NCBI GenBank assembly: GCA_934661165.1
Contig: CAKUJB010000003.1
Location: 1 to 55,172, forward strand
Origin: an uncultured Microbacteriaceae bacterium
Lineage (GTDB): Bacteria > Actinomycetota > Actinomycetes > Actinomycetales > Microbacteriaceae
Reading direction: 5' to 3'
DNA: 55,172 nt
How positions within the stretch are numbered: the stretch's first letter is position 1; the number at the start of each line of letters is the position of its first letter. The notes beneath the pieces were generated by a model. The model was not told the origin of the DNA. It ran no database searches and saw only the letters and a program-made list of their open reading frames with translations. A program made the translations under genes and the position numbers. Shown here piece after piece: positions 1 to 8,797 of this stretch.

Positions 1-1045
1 GGCGCGATCGGCGCAGTGCCGACGACGCCGCTAAGCGCGGCGCCGACCCGCTCGCCTGCTCGACGGCCGCTGCCGCCGCCGCGGCGGCGCCCGCGGGGTC
101 GCCAAGGATCTCGGCGGCATTGAAGGCCGAGTCCTTGCGGGAGAACAGTTCGCGCCGCAGCTCCGGCGGGACGGCCCCGATGCGCTCGAGCGCTTCGACG
201 GGGTAGCCCGAGATGGCCTCGGCGGCGCCGATCGGCACGGTCGTGTGCACGATGCGGTCCGCGTAGATGTGCACGGCGTCGAACGACTGGTGGGCGTCAT
301 AACCCGCAAGGATGCGGTCCGGGAGCCCGAGGGCGAGCGTGTAGCAGCTCGCGGAGGCGACCGAGACCGGGACGCCGGCGAAGGTCGAATGGGCGGAGTA
401 GTGCAGGTGGCCGGCGAGCACACCGCGGACGTCGGTGCCGCGGATGACCTCGGCGAAGGCGGCCTGGTCGTCGAGCTCGAGGATCGCCATGGGCTCGGTG
501 AGCGGCGCGGGCATCGGCGGGTGATGGAGCGCGAGCAGGGTGCCGTGCGGTGCTGGCGTCGCGAGCCGTTCACCGAGCCAGGCGAGCTGCTCGGGGTCGA
601 GCGCGCCGTGGTGGTAGCCGGGGACGCTCGTGTCGAGGGCGATGATCCGCAGGCCGGCGACGTCGTAGGCACGATCCTGGGGCGCGATGCCGTGTGAGCC
701 GCCGCCTTCCTGCGCACGGTCGTCGAAGAGCTCCCGTGCGTATGGCGCCCGCTCGTCGTGGTTGCCCATGCACCACACGAGCTGCGCGCCGAGTCGGGCG
801 GCGGCAGGCGCCACGAGATCGCGGAGCCGTCGATAGGCGGCCGCCTCGCCGAGATCGACGAGATCCCCGGTGACGACGATCGCGTCGGGCCGGATCGAGG
901 ACCGCTCGAGCTGCTCGAGCGTCGCCGCGAGCCGTGCCGCGGAGTCAACCCGGCCGTACAGGCGCGCATCGCCCGCGAGGAGGTGCGGGTCCGAGAGGTG
1001 GACGACGGTGTGCGTGGGCGCCGGGTGCTGGCCGAGCTGGACCAT
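1..1045 (-). CDS. Metallophosphoesterase, cyclic-nucleotide phosphodiesterase (CpdA/Icc) type, 3' end outside window
   Basis: Calcineurin-like phosphoesterase read from ATG at 1045; the frame stays open to the window edge, so the C-terminus is missing. The metal-binding motifs appear in order: D19-x-H21 (LSDPHLL), GDLVD, GNHDE, LHHPPM and GHLHYSAH. This arrangement is typical of class III cyclic nucleotide phosphodiesterases such as CpdA and mycobacterial Rv0805, which hydrolyse cyclic nucleotides or other phosphodiesters with two metal ions; the substrate here is inferred only. A -10 hexamer lies 6 nt before the ATG. The gene follows dprA on the same strand, and its promoter overlaps the dprA stop region. 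A longer frame on the same strand (31-1062) has no family motifs and is a shadow. Confidence 0.85.
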   Translation of the reverse strand, partial: MVQLGQHPAPTHTVVHLSDPHLLAGDARLYGRVDSAARLAATLEQLERSSIRPDAIVVTGDLVDLGEAAAYRRLRDLVAPAAARLGAQLVWCMGNHDERAPYARELFDDRAQEGGGSHGIAPQDRAYDVAGLRIIALDTSVPGYHHGALDPEQLAWLGERLATPAPHGTLLALHHPPMPAPLTEPMAILELDDQAAFAEVIRGTDVRGVLAGHLHYSAHSTFAGVPVSVASASCYTLALGLPDRILAGYDAHQSFDAVHIYADRIVHTTVPIGAAEAISGYPVEALERIGAVPPELRRELFSRKDSAFNAAEILGDPAGAAAAAAAAVEQASGSAPRLAASSALRRSR

Positions 1046-1051
1046 GGAGCA

Positions 1052-1057
1052 AAGCTA
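1052..1057 (-). promoter_or_regulatory. -10 box of metallophosphoesterase gene (leaderless type)
   Basis: TAGCTT on the minus strand, 6 nt before the ATG at 1045, fits the TANNNT -10 pattern. With the transcription start at or next to the ATG, the mRNA would have no leader. No clear -35 box is seen. Confidence 0.5.
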
Positions 1058-2329
1058 CCCATGCCCTCGCACCCAGCCTCGGTCGCCTCGGGTCACCGCG
1101 CCCTCGAGCTCGAGGCGCCCGAGCACCTGGCGGACCTCCCGCTCCGCGAGGCCGCTTAGCCTCGCGAGCTCGCCGGCATCCCGTCCCTGGCGCGGGCGGA
1201 GGGCATCGAGCACCTGGAGCTCGGCGAGGCTGCGTCGATCGAACCCCGGCAGCGTGTCGGACGCCTCGTCGCCGCGATGCAGGGCGAGCACCTCCCCCAC
1301 GTTCGTCACACAGGTCGCCGGGAACTCCCGGAGCAGTCGGTGACATCCCGCCGATGAGGCGCTCGTGATCGGCCCGGGCACCGCCCCGATGGGACGACCG
1401 ATCTCGGCGGCATGCCCCGCCGTGTTGAGCGACCCCGAACGCGATCCGGCCTCCACGACGACGACCGAGTCGGCGAGCGCCGCGATCACCCGATTGCGCT
1501 GCAGGAAGCGGTACCGAGTGGGCGGCGTCCCGCAGGGGACCTCGGCGAGGAGCGCTCCGCTCGCGGCGACCCGCCGCAGCAGCGACTCATGGCCGGCCGG
1601 GTAGAACCGGTCGAGACCGCCCGCGAGCACCGCGACCGTCGTGCCTTCGCCCGCGAGTGCCCCGCGATGCGCGGCACCGTCGATCCCGTAGGCGCCGCCG
1701 GAGACTACGACCACGCCGCGGTCGACGAGTCCTGCGGCGAACTCCGTCGCGACGTGCTCGCCGTATCCCGACGCGGCCCTCGCCCCGACGATCGCGACGG
1801 CCTCGATGCCGGGCCCGGCGTCGTCCGGAGTCACCGACGACGTCCGCGCCCCGGTGCCGAGGAGGCCCGGTCGCCCGCGCGTCCAGAGCGCGTAGGGCGC
1901 GCGCCGCCCGAGGTCGGCGAGTCCCGCCGGCCAGTCCGGATCGCATGGCAGCAGCAGGCGGCAGTCAAATCTCGCGGCCTGCTCGACGGCGAGCACCGCG
2001 GTCCTCGCCGACAGCCTCGGCCGCCAGCGCGCCAGGCCGGTGCGCAGCTGCGCGATGCCGATGGTCTCGGGCCCGGCGACCGCCTCGACGGCGGTCGCGA
2101 TCGCCTCCGGCGATCGGTCGTCGATGAGCGCCTCGAGGGCCGCGGCCGGGCCGAGATGCGCGAGCAGCGTGCCCGCGAGTTCGTCGGCGGGCTCGGCGAT
2201 GACGGTCCAGCTCGCGGACGCGAACGCGTCCGTCGCGCCTGCACCGTCATCCTCCGCCCCGTCGGCACCGGGGCGCACGCTCTCGACGAGCTCCCGAATC
2301 TCCCGCTCCCGAAGGCCGAGGGCGGTCAT
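1055..2329 (-). CDS. dprA: DNA processing protein DprA (Smf)
   Basis: DprA binds incoming single-stranded DNA and loads RecA during natural transformation. The 424-residue protein has an N-terminal helical part, a Rossmann-like domain with VGARAASGYG at 181-190, SGGAYGID at 210-217, RFLQRNR at 274-280 and GSRSGS at 295-300, and a C-terminal winged-helix domain from about residue 365. ATG at 2329 overlaps the stop of comM by 4 nt, so the two are translationally coupled. DprA is widespread in bacteria not known to be competent, so it does not prove competence, but it is relevant to the uptake-like motif described in this window. Confidence 0.96.
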   Translation of the reverse strand: MTALGLREREIRELVESVRPGADGAEDDGAGATDAFASASWTVIAEPADELAGTLLAHLGPAAALEALIDDRSPEAIATAVEAVAGPETIGIAQLRTGLARWRPRLSARTAVLAVEQAARFDCRLLLPCDPDWPAGLADLGRRAPYALWTRGRPGLLGTGARTSSVTPDDAGPGIEAVAIVGARAASGYGEHVATEFAAGLVDRGVVVVSGGAYGIDGAAHRGALAGEGTTVAVLAGGLDRFYPAGHESLLRRVAASGALLAEVPCGTPPTRYRFLQRNRVIAALADSVVVVEAGSRSGSLNTAGHAAEIGRPIGAVPGPITSASSAGCHRLLREFPATCVTNVGEVLALHRGDEASDTLPGFDRRSLAELQVLDALRPRQGRDAGELARLSGLAEREVRQVLGRLELEGAVTRGDRGWVRGHG

Positions 2330-3885
2330 GCCGCCACCGCCATGCGGTAGCCGGTCGCCTCGTCGATCTCGGCGGTGCCGGGACGGGATCGCCCGTCGAG
2401 ATCGGCGAGCGTCCAGGCGATGCGCAGCACGCGGTCATAGCCGCGCATGGTGATCGCCCCGCGTTCGAGCGCCCGATCGAGGGTGCCCGTGACGCCGCGC
2501 GGCAGGGCGGGACCGCCGTCGAGCCCGCGGAGGCAGGCGCCCGGCACCTCGCCGTTGCGCCGCCAGGGCGTGCCCGACCATCGGTCGATGGCCGCCTGTC
2601 GGGCAGCGGCCACCTGCTCACGCGCCCGCGCGGTGCTGAGTCCGGGCCGCGCTCGATGGTCGGAGCGGTCGACCGCCAGCCGGAGCTGCGTCGCGGTGAT
2701 GCGACGCAGCCGGATCTGGAGATCGACCCGATCGAGCAGCGGCCCGGACAGTCTCCCGAGATAGCGGCGCTTGGCCATCGGGGTGCAGGCGCAGCTCGCC
2801 TCGCCGTCGCGGCCGCACGGGCACGGATTCGCGGCGAGCACGAGCTGGAAGTCGGCGGGATACCGCGCTGAGACGTTCGCCCGCTGCACCGTGATGACGC
2901 GGTCCTCGAGCGGCTGCCGGAGGGCGTCGAGCGCGACCCGCGAGAACTCGGGCGCCTCGTCGAGGAAGAGCACGCCGTGCGCGGCGCGCGCGATCGCGCC
3001 GGGTCGGATCACGCCGCTGCCTCCGCCGATGATCGCGGCCGTCGACGCCGTGTGATGGGGCGCCTCGAACGGCGGCGCGGTGCTCAGCCCGGTCACCGGG
3101 AGCCCGCTGAGCGACCGGATCGAGGCGGCCTCGATCGCCTGGTCCGCGTCGAGGTCCGGCAGGATCCCGGGCAGCCGTGCGGCGAGCATGGTCTTGCCCG
3201 CACCGGGCGGCCCGAGCATGAACAGGTGATGCCCGCCCGCCGCGGCGACGAGCAGCGCGCGGACCGCTTCCTCATTGCCGACCACCTCGTCGAGGTCTGG
3301 CGCGGGGCCTGTCGGCGCCACCGCGGTCACGAGTGCGGCCGGCTCCGCGGCGAGCGGTGCGCCCGGCTCGAGCTCCGCGCCGTGCCAGATGAGGGCCGCG
3401 CGCAGCGAGTCGACCGGGACGATGCGGATGCCATCGACGAGTTCCGCCTCACTCGCGCACGCGGCCGGCACCATGGCGATCTCGCACCCGGCCCGCCGCG
3501 CCGCCGCGACCGCGGGCAGCACGCCCGGGATGGCCCGCACCCGGCCGTCGAGCCCGAGCTCGCCGAGGTGCACCACTCGCGCGACGGACTCGGCGGGCAC
3601 GCTCCCCGCCGCGGCGCACATCGCCATCGCGATGCCGAGGTCGAACCCGGAGCCCTGCTTCGGCAGCGCCGCGGGTGACAGATTGACGGTGACCCGGCGG
3701 TTCGGGAGCTCGCACCCGCTGTTCGCGCACGCGGACCGCACGCGCTCGCGAGCCTCGCCGAGCGCCGTGTCGGGCAGGCCGATGAGGATGAATGCGGGGA
3801 CGCCCGCAGCGAGGTCGGCCTCGATCTCGACGGGCTCGCCCCGCAGCCCGGTGAGCGCGATGGCGCGCGTGCGGCCGATCGGCAT
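2326..3885 (-). CDS. comM: ComM/YifB family AAA+ ATPase (Mg chelatase-like)
   Basis: In gram-negative bacteria ComM is a hexameric helicase that promotes branch migration during natural transformation. The 519-residue protein has the N-terminal Lon-like domain (about 1-170), Walker A GPPGAGKT at 225-232, Walker B VLFLDE at 305-310, the CPCG motif at 355-358 with further cysteines at 365 and 367, and the Mg-chelatase C-terminal region. I use ATG at 3885, which overlaps the yraN stop by one base (TGATG); upstream in-frame ATGs would add about 37 residues with no family similarity. It forms a tight operon with yraN and dprA. Confidence 0.95.
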   Translation of the reverse strand: MPIGRTRAIALTGLRGEPVEIEADLAAGVPAFILIGLPDTALGEARERVRSACANSGCELPNRRVTVNLSPAALPKQGSGFDLGIAMAMCAAAGSVPAESVARVVHLGELGLDGRVRAIPGVLPAVAAARRAGCEIAMVPAACASEAELVDGIRIVPVDSLRAALIWHGAELEPGAPLAAEPAALVTAVAPTGPAPDLDEVVGNEEAVRALLVAAAGGHHLFMLGPPGAGKTMLAARLPGILPDLDADQAIEAASIRSLSGLPVTGLSTAPPFEAPHHTASTAAIIGGGSGVIRPGAIARAAHGVLFLDEAPEFSRVALDALRQPLEDRVITVQRANVSARYPADFQLVLAANPCPCGRDGEASCACTPMAKRRYLGRLSGPLLDRVDLQIRLRRITATQLRLAVDRSDHRARPGLSTARAREQVAAARQAAIDRWSGTPWRRNGEVPGACLRGLDGGPALPRGVTGTLDRALERGAITMRGYDRVLRIAWTLADLDGRSRPGTAEIDEATGYRMAVAA

Positions 3886-4283
3886 CAGCGCACCCCCTCG
3901 AGATGCTCGATGATCGCCGGTCCGCCAGGGGGCAGCAGCACGGCGACGGCGTCGACGCGGTCCAGGGCCCCCGCCCTCCCGTGACTCGCGCACCATGCCC
4001 AGCCGAGCCGGTGCAGCCGCTCGAGCTTGCGCCGGTCGATCGCCTCGAACGGATGGCCGTAGTCGAGCGAGGAGCGGGTCTTCACCTCGACGACGACGAT
4101 CCGGTCGTCGTGCAGCGTCACGATGTCGATCTCGCCACGCCCGTGCGGCGCACGCCAGTTCCGGTCGAGGACGACGTGCCCATGACGGCCGAGGAAGTCC
4201 GCGGCCAGCGCCTCACCCGCCGCGCCGAGCTCGTCCTTGGGGTGGCGGCGGGGCGGGACCGCCGGGGTCGATGGAGCTGTCAT
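3885..4283 (-). CDS. YraN family protein (UPF0102), endonuclease-like fold
   Basis: 132-residue protein of the YraN/UPF0102 family, which has the restriction-endonuclease fold. The nuclease-type motif is visible as GEIDIV followed by VVVEVKTRSS (acidic residues then E-x-K). The cellular role is not established; the gene is almost always found beside comM and dprA in actinobacteria. The start at 4283 (MTAPSTP) removes an arginine-rich extension that looks like non-coding DNA. Its stop overlaps the comM start by one base. The 146 bp before it (4284-4429) show no gene. Confidence 0.9.
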   Translation of the reverse strand: MTAPSTPAVPPRRHPKDELGAAGEALAADFLGRHGHVVLDRNWRAPHGRGEIDIVTLHDDRIVVVEVKTRSSLDYGHPFEAIDRRKLERLHRLGWAWCASHGRAGALDRVDAVAVLLPPGGPAIIEHLEGVR

Positions 4284-4429
4284 GCGGCGAGCATGCCGAT
4301 CGCGGCGGACATTCGTCGCGGAGCGGGCCCTGGGCGGTGGACAACCCCTGCCACGCACGGCATGTGGAGGAGTTCCGAACCCCGCACACCCCGGCCCGGC
4401 AGCCTCGGATCAGCCCGGATGCGATCCCA

Positions 4430-5212
4430 TCACCACGTGCGGTCGCCGCGCAGCACCGCGTCCGCACCGCCGTCGATGAAGACGACCTGGCCGCAGAGAT
4501 GCGCATTCGCCTCACCGGTGAGCCAGGCGAGCAGCTCCGCGATCGGCCGCGGCCCGATGACGCCGCCCAGCGGCATCGGCACCCGCTCGAGGAGCGAGGT
4601 GCGGGCCGCCTCGTCGCCGGTGAGCGCCGCCGTCATCGGCGTGGCGACGACGCCCGGCGCGACCGCGTTGAGCGGGATGCCCGCGCCGGCCCACTCGCCG
4701 CTCGGCGCGCTGCGCCGGATACATCTCGCGAGCGCCTGCTTCGAGGAGTTGTAGATGGTGCCCGCGAGCGCGCCGCCGGCGGCCTCGAGCTCCGCGGCCC
4801 GCGCGAGCGCACCGGGCTCGTCGCCGCGCAGCATCATCTCGACCAGCGCCTCGTCGACCGGCAGCAGCGATGCCATCGAGGCCGTGGCCGCGGCGCGCGG
4901 CGCTGACGAGCCGATGAGCAGCGGTCGAAGGCCCTCGAGCGTCGCGACGGCGCCGAAGAAGTTCACGGCGGCCGTGGCCGCGATCGGCGCGGACAGCCCC
5001 GCGTTCGCGATGACCGCGTCGATCGTCCCGCCCGAGCGCTCCGCGGCCCGGGCGACCAGCTCGGCGCGGCCGGCCTCGGTCGCGAGATCCGCCTCGATGT
5101 CCGCGCCGCGCAGATCCGCGCCGATCACACGGTGGCCGCGGTCGCGGAGCAGCTGGGCGGTCGCCAGCCCGATGCCGCTCGCGGCTCCGGTGACGAGATA
5201 CGTGCGGGTCAT
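4430..5212 (-). CDS. Short-chain dehydrogenase/reductase (SDR), substrate unknown
   Basis: 260-residue Rossmann-fold oxidoreductase. The cofactor motif TGAASGIG is at 8-15, NAG at 70-72, candidate catalytic serines at 112-115, and Y154-x-x-x-K158 (YNSSK). Residues after it match the typical SDR core (VAPGVVATPM, then QVVFIDGGAD). The motif pattern suits NAD(P)-dependent alcohol/ketone chemistry such as 3-alpha-hydroxysteroid-type dehydrogenases, but the substrate cannot be read from sequence. It lies 6 bp beyond the DUF2469 stop and interrupts the usual rnhB-DUF2469-yraN series. A copy of the GAATGCG word lies in the 3' part at 4502. Confidence 0.9.
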   Translation of the reverse strand: MTRTYLVTGAASGIGLATAQLLRDRGHRVIGADLRGADIEADLATEAGRAELVARAAERSGGTIDAVIANAGLSAPIAATAAVNFFGAVATLEGLRPLLIGSSAPRAAATASMASLLPVDEALVEMMLRGDEPGALARAAELEAAGGALAGTIYNSSKQALARCIRRSAPSGEWAGAGIPLNAVAPGVVATPMTAALTGDEAARTSLLERVPMPLGGVIGPRPIAELLAWLTGEANAHLCGQVVFIDGGADAVLRGDRTW

Positions 5213-5218
5213 CGGGGC

Positions 5219-5542
5219 TTACTCGTCGAGCGCGAGCTCCTTCGGCAGCTCGAGCTCGCGCGTCGAGAGCTCCTCGATGTTGACGTCCTTGAACGTGAGG
5301 ACGCGCACCGACTTCACGAAGCGGTCGTTGCGGTAGACGTCCCAGACCCAGACGTCGTCCATCGTCAGCTCGAAGTAGAAGTCGTGCTCCGTGTCGATCC
5401 GGCGGTAGTCGACGGAGTTCGCGAGGTAGAAGCGGCGCTCGGTCTCGATGACGTACCGGAACTGCCCGACGACGTCCCGGTACTCCCGGTAGAGCGCGAG
5501 CTCGACCTCACGGTCGTAGTCCTCGTAGTCGTCGTCGTCCAT
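5219..5542 (-). CDS. DUF2469 family protein
   Basis: 107-residue acidic protein beginning MDDDDYEDYDREVELALYRE. It belongs to the actinobacterial DUF2469 family, consistently encoded next to rnhB and yraN; its function is unknown. The body is rich in aromatic and charged residues (WVWDVYRNDRFVKSVRVLTF) and has no signal peptide, membrane segment or recognisable catalytic motif. It has its own leaderless-type promoter immediately before the ATG. Confidence 0.9.
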   Translation of the reverse strand: MDDDDYEDYDREVELALYREYRDVVGQFRYVIETERRFYLANSVDYRRIDTEHDFYFELTMDDVWVWDVYRNDRFVKSVRVLTFKDVNIEELSTRELELPKELALDE

Positions 5543-5548
5543 GCTGGC

Positions 5549-5554
5549 AGTCTA
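5549..5554 (-). promoter_or_regulatory. -10 box of DUF2469 gene (leaderless type)
   Basis: TAGACT on the minus strand with exactly 6 nt to the ATG at 5542. The same hexamer at the same distance precedes ftsY, which supports a shared promoter class. Confidence 0.55.
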
Positions 5555-5574
5555 GGCCGAGCCGCGCCGCGCAT

Positions 5575-6225
5575 TCATCCCGGCTCCGCCAGGTGCCGCA
5601 GCCAGCTCAGGCGATGCAGCGGGGTCGGGCCGAGCTCGCGGATCGCCGTGAAGTGCCCGGCCGAGCCGTAGCCCTTGTTCCCCGCCCAGCCGTAGCCGGG
5701 GTGGACGCCGTCCGCCTCGGTCATGACGCCGTCGCGGTCGAGCTTCGCGAGGACGCTCGCGGTCGCGACGACGGCGCAGTCGCGGTCGGCCTTCGCGCGG
5801 GTGACGATCCGCGGCCGGTGGCGCAGCGCGGGCGAGAGCCAGTCGTGCGTCCCGTCGAGCAGGACCGTCGACGCCATGATCTCGACGCCCGCGGCGTGCA
5901 GCTCGACGAGCGCTCGGCGCGCGGCGAGCGCGAGGCCGGCGATGATGCCGAGCGAGTCGACCTCCTCGGCGGAGGCGACCCCGACCGCTCGCGCAGCCCC
6001 CCACGCGCGCACGCCCTCGGCGAGCGCCTCGCGGCGCCGCTGCGTGAGCAGCTTCGAGTCGCGGACGCCCTCGAGCGGGTCGACCGCCCAGACGTCGGCG
6101 GCGACCGCGCCAACCGACACGGGACCAGCGATCGCACCGCGGCCGACCTCGTCGAGACCGATGACGAACCCGCCGCGCGGCACGAGCGAGCGCTCGACCT
6201 CGAGCGTCGGGGCGGCCGCCGTCAC
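5575..6225 (-). CDS. rnhB: Ribonuclease HII
   Basis: RNase HII cleaves RNA of RNA-DNA hybrids and incised single ribonucleotides in DNA. The 216-residue protein shows the family core: GLDEVGRG with D25/E26, DSKLL with D56, and the C-terminal HPGYGWAGNKGYGSAGH region. The start is GTG at 6225, overlapping the lepB stop in a GTGA; a longer upstream frame is arginine-rich and not part of the family. A GAATGCG copy lies at 5570, in the gap between rnhB and DUF2469. Confidence 0.94.
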   Translation of the reverse strand: MTAAAPTLEVERSLVPRGGFVIGLDEVGRGAIAGPVSVGAVAADVWAVDPLEGVRDSKLLTQRRREALAEGVRAWGAARAVGVASAEEVDSLGIIAGLALAARRALVELHAAGVEIMASTVLLDGTHDWLSPALRHRPRIVTRAKADRDCAVVATASVLAKLDRDGVMTEADGVHPGYGWAGNKGYGSAGHFTAIRELGPTPLHRLSWLRHLAEPG

Positions 6226-6959
6226 GGGGACCGCGCCTCCTCGACCCCGGCGAACGTCGCGGGATGGTTGTCGAGCACCGACCACCTGTTGATCGGCAGC
6301 GAGATGACGAGGGCCTTGCCCACGACCTCGCTCAGCGGCACGAAGCCGCCGCCCGGCTCGTCGATGTGGGCGAGCGAGTCCTGCGAGTTGAACCGGTTGT
6401 CGCCCATGACCCAGAGCGCGTCGGCCGGCACGGTCACCTCGAACTCGGTCCGCGCGGCGGCGAGCTGCCCGTCGGGGACGACGATGTACGGCTCCGCGAG
6501 CGGCACGCCGTTCACCTCGAGCTGCCCCGACGCCGAGCAGCACCTCACCGTGTCGCCCGGCATGCCGATGACGCGTTTGACGAGATGGTCCTCGCTGTCC
6601 GGGGCCGCGAGGCCGACCATTGACAGCACCCACTCGATGCCCCCCGCGAACCAGCCCTTATCGGGTTTCGGCTGGTGCAGCAGCCAGCCGCCCGGGTCCT
6701 GGAAGACGATGACGTCGCCGTAGGCGACCGGCATGACCTGCGGCACGAGCTGGTTCACGATCATCTGATCCCCGATCTGCAGCGTCTGCTGCATCGAGGC
6801 CGAGGGGATGTAGAACGAGCGGATGAGGAACGTCTTGAGCGCCCATGACACGAGGATCGCGATGAGCAGGATGACGACGAGGTCCCGGAGGAAGCCGAGT
6901 AGCCCACCGCGCCGATCGCCGCGGCGATGCGACTCGGCGCGGGGCTGAGCGTGACTCAC
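6222..6959 (-). CDS. lepB: Signal peptidase I
   Basis: Membrane serine protease that removes signal peptides from secreted proteins. The 245-residue protein has a charged N-terminus, one transmembrane helix at about 24-46, the catalytic serine S55 in PSASM, and the general-base lysine K128 in HLVKRVIGMPGD, followed by the MGDNR box near the C-terminus. It lies between rplS and rnhB as in other actinobacteria, 35 bp downstream of rplS and coupled to rnhB by a 4-nt overlap. Confidence 0.95.
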   Translation of the reverse strand: MSHAQPRAESHRRGDRRGGLLGFLRDLVVILLIAILVSWALKTFLIRSFYIPSASMQQTLQIGDQMIVNQLVPQVMPVAYGDVIVFQDPGGWLLHQPKPDKGWFAGGIEWVLSMVGLAAPDSEDHLVKRVIGMPGDTVRCCSASGQLEVNGVPLAEPYIVVPDGQLAAARTEFEVTVPADALWVMGDNRFNSQDSLAHIDEPGGGFVPLSEVVGKALVISLPINRWSVLDNHPATFAGVEEARSP

Positions 6960-6994
6960 CGGACCAGCCTCTCAGACGTGCCGGAGGTCGGGCG

Positions 6995-7345
6995 TCAGCC
7001 CTCGCGCTTCTCGCGGATCTTCGCCTTCTTGCCGCGGAGCTCGCGGAGGTAGTACAGCTTCGCGCGGCGGACATCGCCCCGGGTGACGACCTCGATGCGG
7101 TCGACCGACGGCGAGTGGAGCGGGAAGGTCCGCTCGACGCCGACCTGGAAGGACAGCTTGCGGACCGTGAAGGTCTCGCGGACGCCCTCGCCCTGACGCG
7201 CGATGACGACGCCCTGGAAGATCTGGATACGGGAGCGGCTGCCCTCGACGATGTTCACGTGGACCTTGACGGTGTCGCCGGGGCGGAAGTCCGGGAGATC
7301 GGACTTGAGCGAGGCGGCGTCGATGCCATCGAGAATGTGGGACAT
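6995..7345 (-). CDS. rplS: 50S ribosomal protein L19
   Basis: 116-residue ribosomal protein L19, at the 30S-50S interface. Recognised by FRPGDTVKVHV, RSRIQIFQGVVIARQG, RRAKLYYLRELRGK and a basic C-terminus. The start is ATG at 7345, preceded by AGGAAG. The 107 bp upstream (7346-7452) form a leader that can hold the promoter; CAGAAT near 7452 resembles the -10 box proposed for rpsP. Confidence 0.97.
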   Translation of the reverse strand: MSHILDGIDAASLKSDLPDFRPGDTVKVHVNIVEGSRSRIQIFQGVVIARQGEGVRETFTVRKLSFQVGVERTFPLHSPSVDRIEVVTRGDVRRAKLYYLRELRGKKAKIREKREG

Positions 7346-7452
7346 GATGTGTCGCTTCCTGCGGCCGCCGCGGGTCGGACGCAACCAGGAGATCGGTTGA
7401 CGTGCCCGCTTGAATCGGCTCCCCTGCGGCAGAGCGCGCGAGGCACGATCGA

Positions 7453-7974
7453 CTATTCTGCCACAGATCGCCGCTGGCCCGCACCGTCGCGACCCGAGGG
7501 CCCCCCGTCGATCGGGCGCAGCTCGCCGAGGTCGATCGGACCGCCGCGACGCCGCTCGCTCGCCGCCGCGTTGAACTCGACCGTGAAGTCGCGCACGGCG
7601 CCGCTCACGCGCCGCGTCGTGTCGGCGAAGAGCTGCCATACCGCGCCCCAGAATGCGGTGATCGCGAGCACCGCGATCGCGACGACCGCGAGCGCCGACG
7701 GAGAGGCGCACAGCCACACGACCGCGGCGTGCCAGGCGCCGATGACGGCGACATCGAACCAGCTGACTGCGCGCGTGCTGAGCACGCTCGGGCGGATGAG
7801 GACGAGCACCGCGACGATGAGCAGTGCCGCGCCGAGCACGGGGGCCGCGATCACCGAGGCGAGCACGTCCCAGCCGAGCCGTGCGCCGAAGACGCCGCGG
7901 GCGAGGAAGACCGCGACCGGCAGCACGACCACGGCGGCGAACTGCCACCAGAGGAATGCGCGACGCAGCATCAT
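7453..7974 (-). CDS. Integral membrane protein, unknown function
   Basis: 173-residue protein with about four hydrophobic segments (roughly residues 8-27, 33-60, 72-92 and 94-112) and a polar, basic C-terminal tail of about 60 residues. I do not recognise a family. It starts with two consecutive ATG codons (7974 and 7971). It carries two close GAATGCG copies, at 7651 and near its start at 7954. It is divergent from tetR. Confidence 0.75.
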   Translation of the reverse strand: MMLRRAFLWWQFAAVVVLPVAVFLARGVFGARLGWDVLASVIAAPVLGAALLIVAVLVLIRPSVLSTRAVSWFDVAVIGAWHAAVVWLCASPSALAVVAIAVLAITAFWGAVWQLFADTTRRVSGAVRDFTVEFNAAASERRRGGPIDLGELRPIDGGPSGRDGAGQRRSVAE

Positions 7975-7980
7975 GCGTGA

Positions 7981-7986
7981 AGCGTA
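7981..7986 (-). promoter_or_regulatory. -10 box of the membrane protein gene (leaderless type)
   Basis: TACGCT on the minus strand, 6 nt before the ATG at 7974. Confidence 0.45.
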
Positions 7987-8055
7987 CTCGTCGCACCGGG
8001 TGCGAAACCGGGGAACTGGGTCATACTGGTAGGCACGGAATGCGAGGAATTCTCA

Positions 8056-8075
8056 AGTCGGCGTCATGTCCGACT
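8056..8075. promoter_or_regulatory. Candidate operator upstream of tetR
   Basis: Inverted repeat AGTCGG-8 nt-CCGACT just upstream of the tetR start, placed between an inverted pair of GAATGCG words (8038 and 8083). Size and position suit a TetR-family operator, but binding is not shown. Confidence 0.3.
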
Positions 8076-8107
8076 CGCCCTGCGCATTCCTCGAAAGGGG
8101 TGACCGG

Positions 8108-8758
8108 ATGGCAGCGGAACGCGAAGTGGGCTACGACGCGCGAGCGATCCCGGTCCAGCAGCGCGGCGCCGAGCGCGTCGACAACCTCCTCGACGCCGCC
8201 GCGACGATCATCGACGAGGTCGGCATCGCCTCGCTCACCACGAGCGCCGTCGCCGAGCGCTCGGGCTCCTCCGTCGGGGTCGTCTACCGGTACTTCCCGA
8301 ACGCGGGCGTCCTCGTCCTGGCACTCGCCGAGCGCAATCGGGACCGCTTCAGCGCGGAGCTCGGCAGCCGGATCCAGGCCGGGCAGGCCCCCGACTGGCG
8401 GTCGTACGCTCGCAGCTGTGTCGACGCGTACGCGACGATGGCGCGCAGCGAGCCCGGATTCGCGACGGTCCGCTTCGGCGACATCATCGCGATGCGGCTC
8501 AACCCGAAGAACGCGAGTCGCAACGACGAGCTCGGGCTCACGCTCATGCGCTTCCTCGTCGAGCAGTTCGGCTTCACCCCGACCGAAGAGCTCGAGTTCG
8601 CGACGACCGTCGCGATGGAGACGGCCGACGCCATGATCCGGCGCGCATTCCAGTACGACGCCGAGGGCGACCCGCGCTTCATCGAGGCCGCGGTGTCCCT
8701 CATCATCCAGCTGCTGTACCCGCACGCCCCCGACGGCGCGCCCATCGTCATCCCCTGA
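8108..8758 (+). CDS. TetR/AcrR family transcriptional regulator
   Basis: 216-residue one-component regulator. The N-terminal helix-turn-helix is clear: LLDAAATIIDEVGIASLTTS, then VAERSGSSVGVVYRYFPN, the TetR recognition helix; the C-terminal ligand domain is specific to its unknown effector. I prefer ATG at 8108 because GAAAGGGG precedes it at the right distance; an in-frame ATG at 8066 would add 14 residues across a GAATGCG copy (8083). It is divergent from the membrane protein gene and lies just before map. Targets are unknown; self-regulation is likely for this family. Confidence 0.9.
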   Translation: MAAEREVGYDARAIPVQQRGAERVDNLLDAAATIIDEVGIASLTTSAVAERSGSSVGVVYRYFPNAGVLVLALAERNRDRFSAELGSRIQAGQAPDWRSYARSCVDAYATMARSEPGFATVRFGDIIAMRLNPKNASRNDELGLTLMRFLVEQFGFTPTEELEFATTVAMETADAMIRRAFQYDAEGDPRFIEAAVSLIIQLLYPHAPDGAPIVIP

Positions 8759-8784
8759 CGCCCAAGCCCCCAGCGGCGAGCCTC

Positions 8785-8790
8785 TAGGCT
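8785..8790 (+). promoter_or_regulatory. -10 box of map (leaderless type)
   Basis: TAGGCT, 7 nt before the GTG start at 8798. The same hexamer precedes cofD at 48600. Confidence 0.5.
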
Positions 8791-8797
8791 GGTCGCC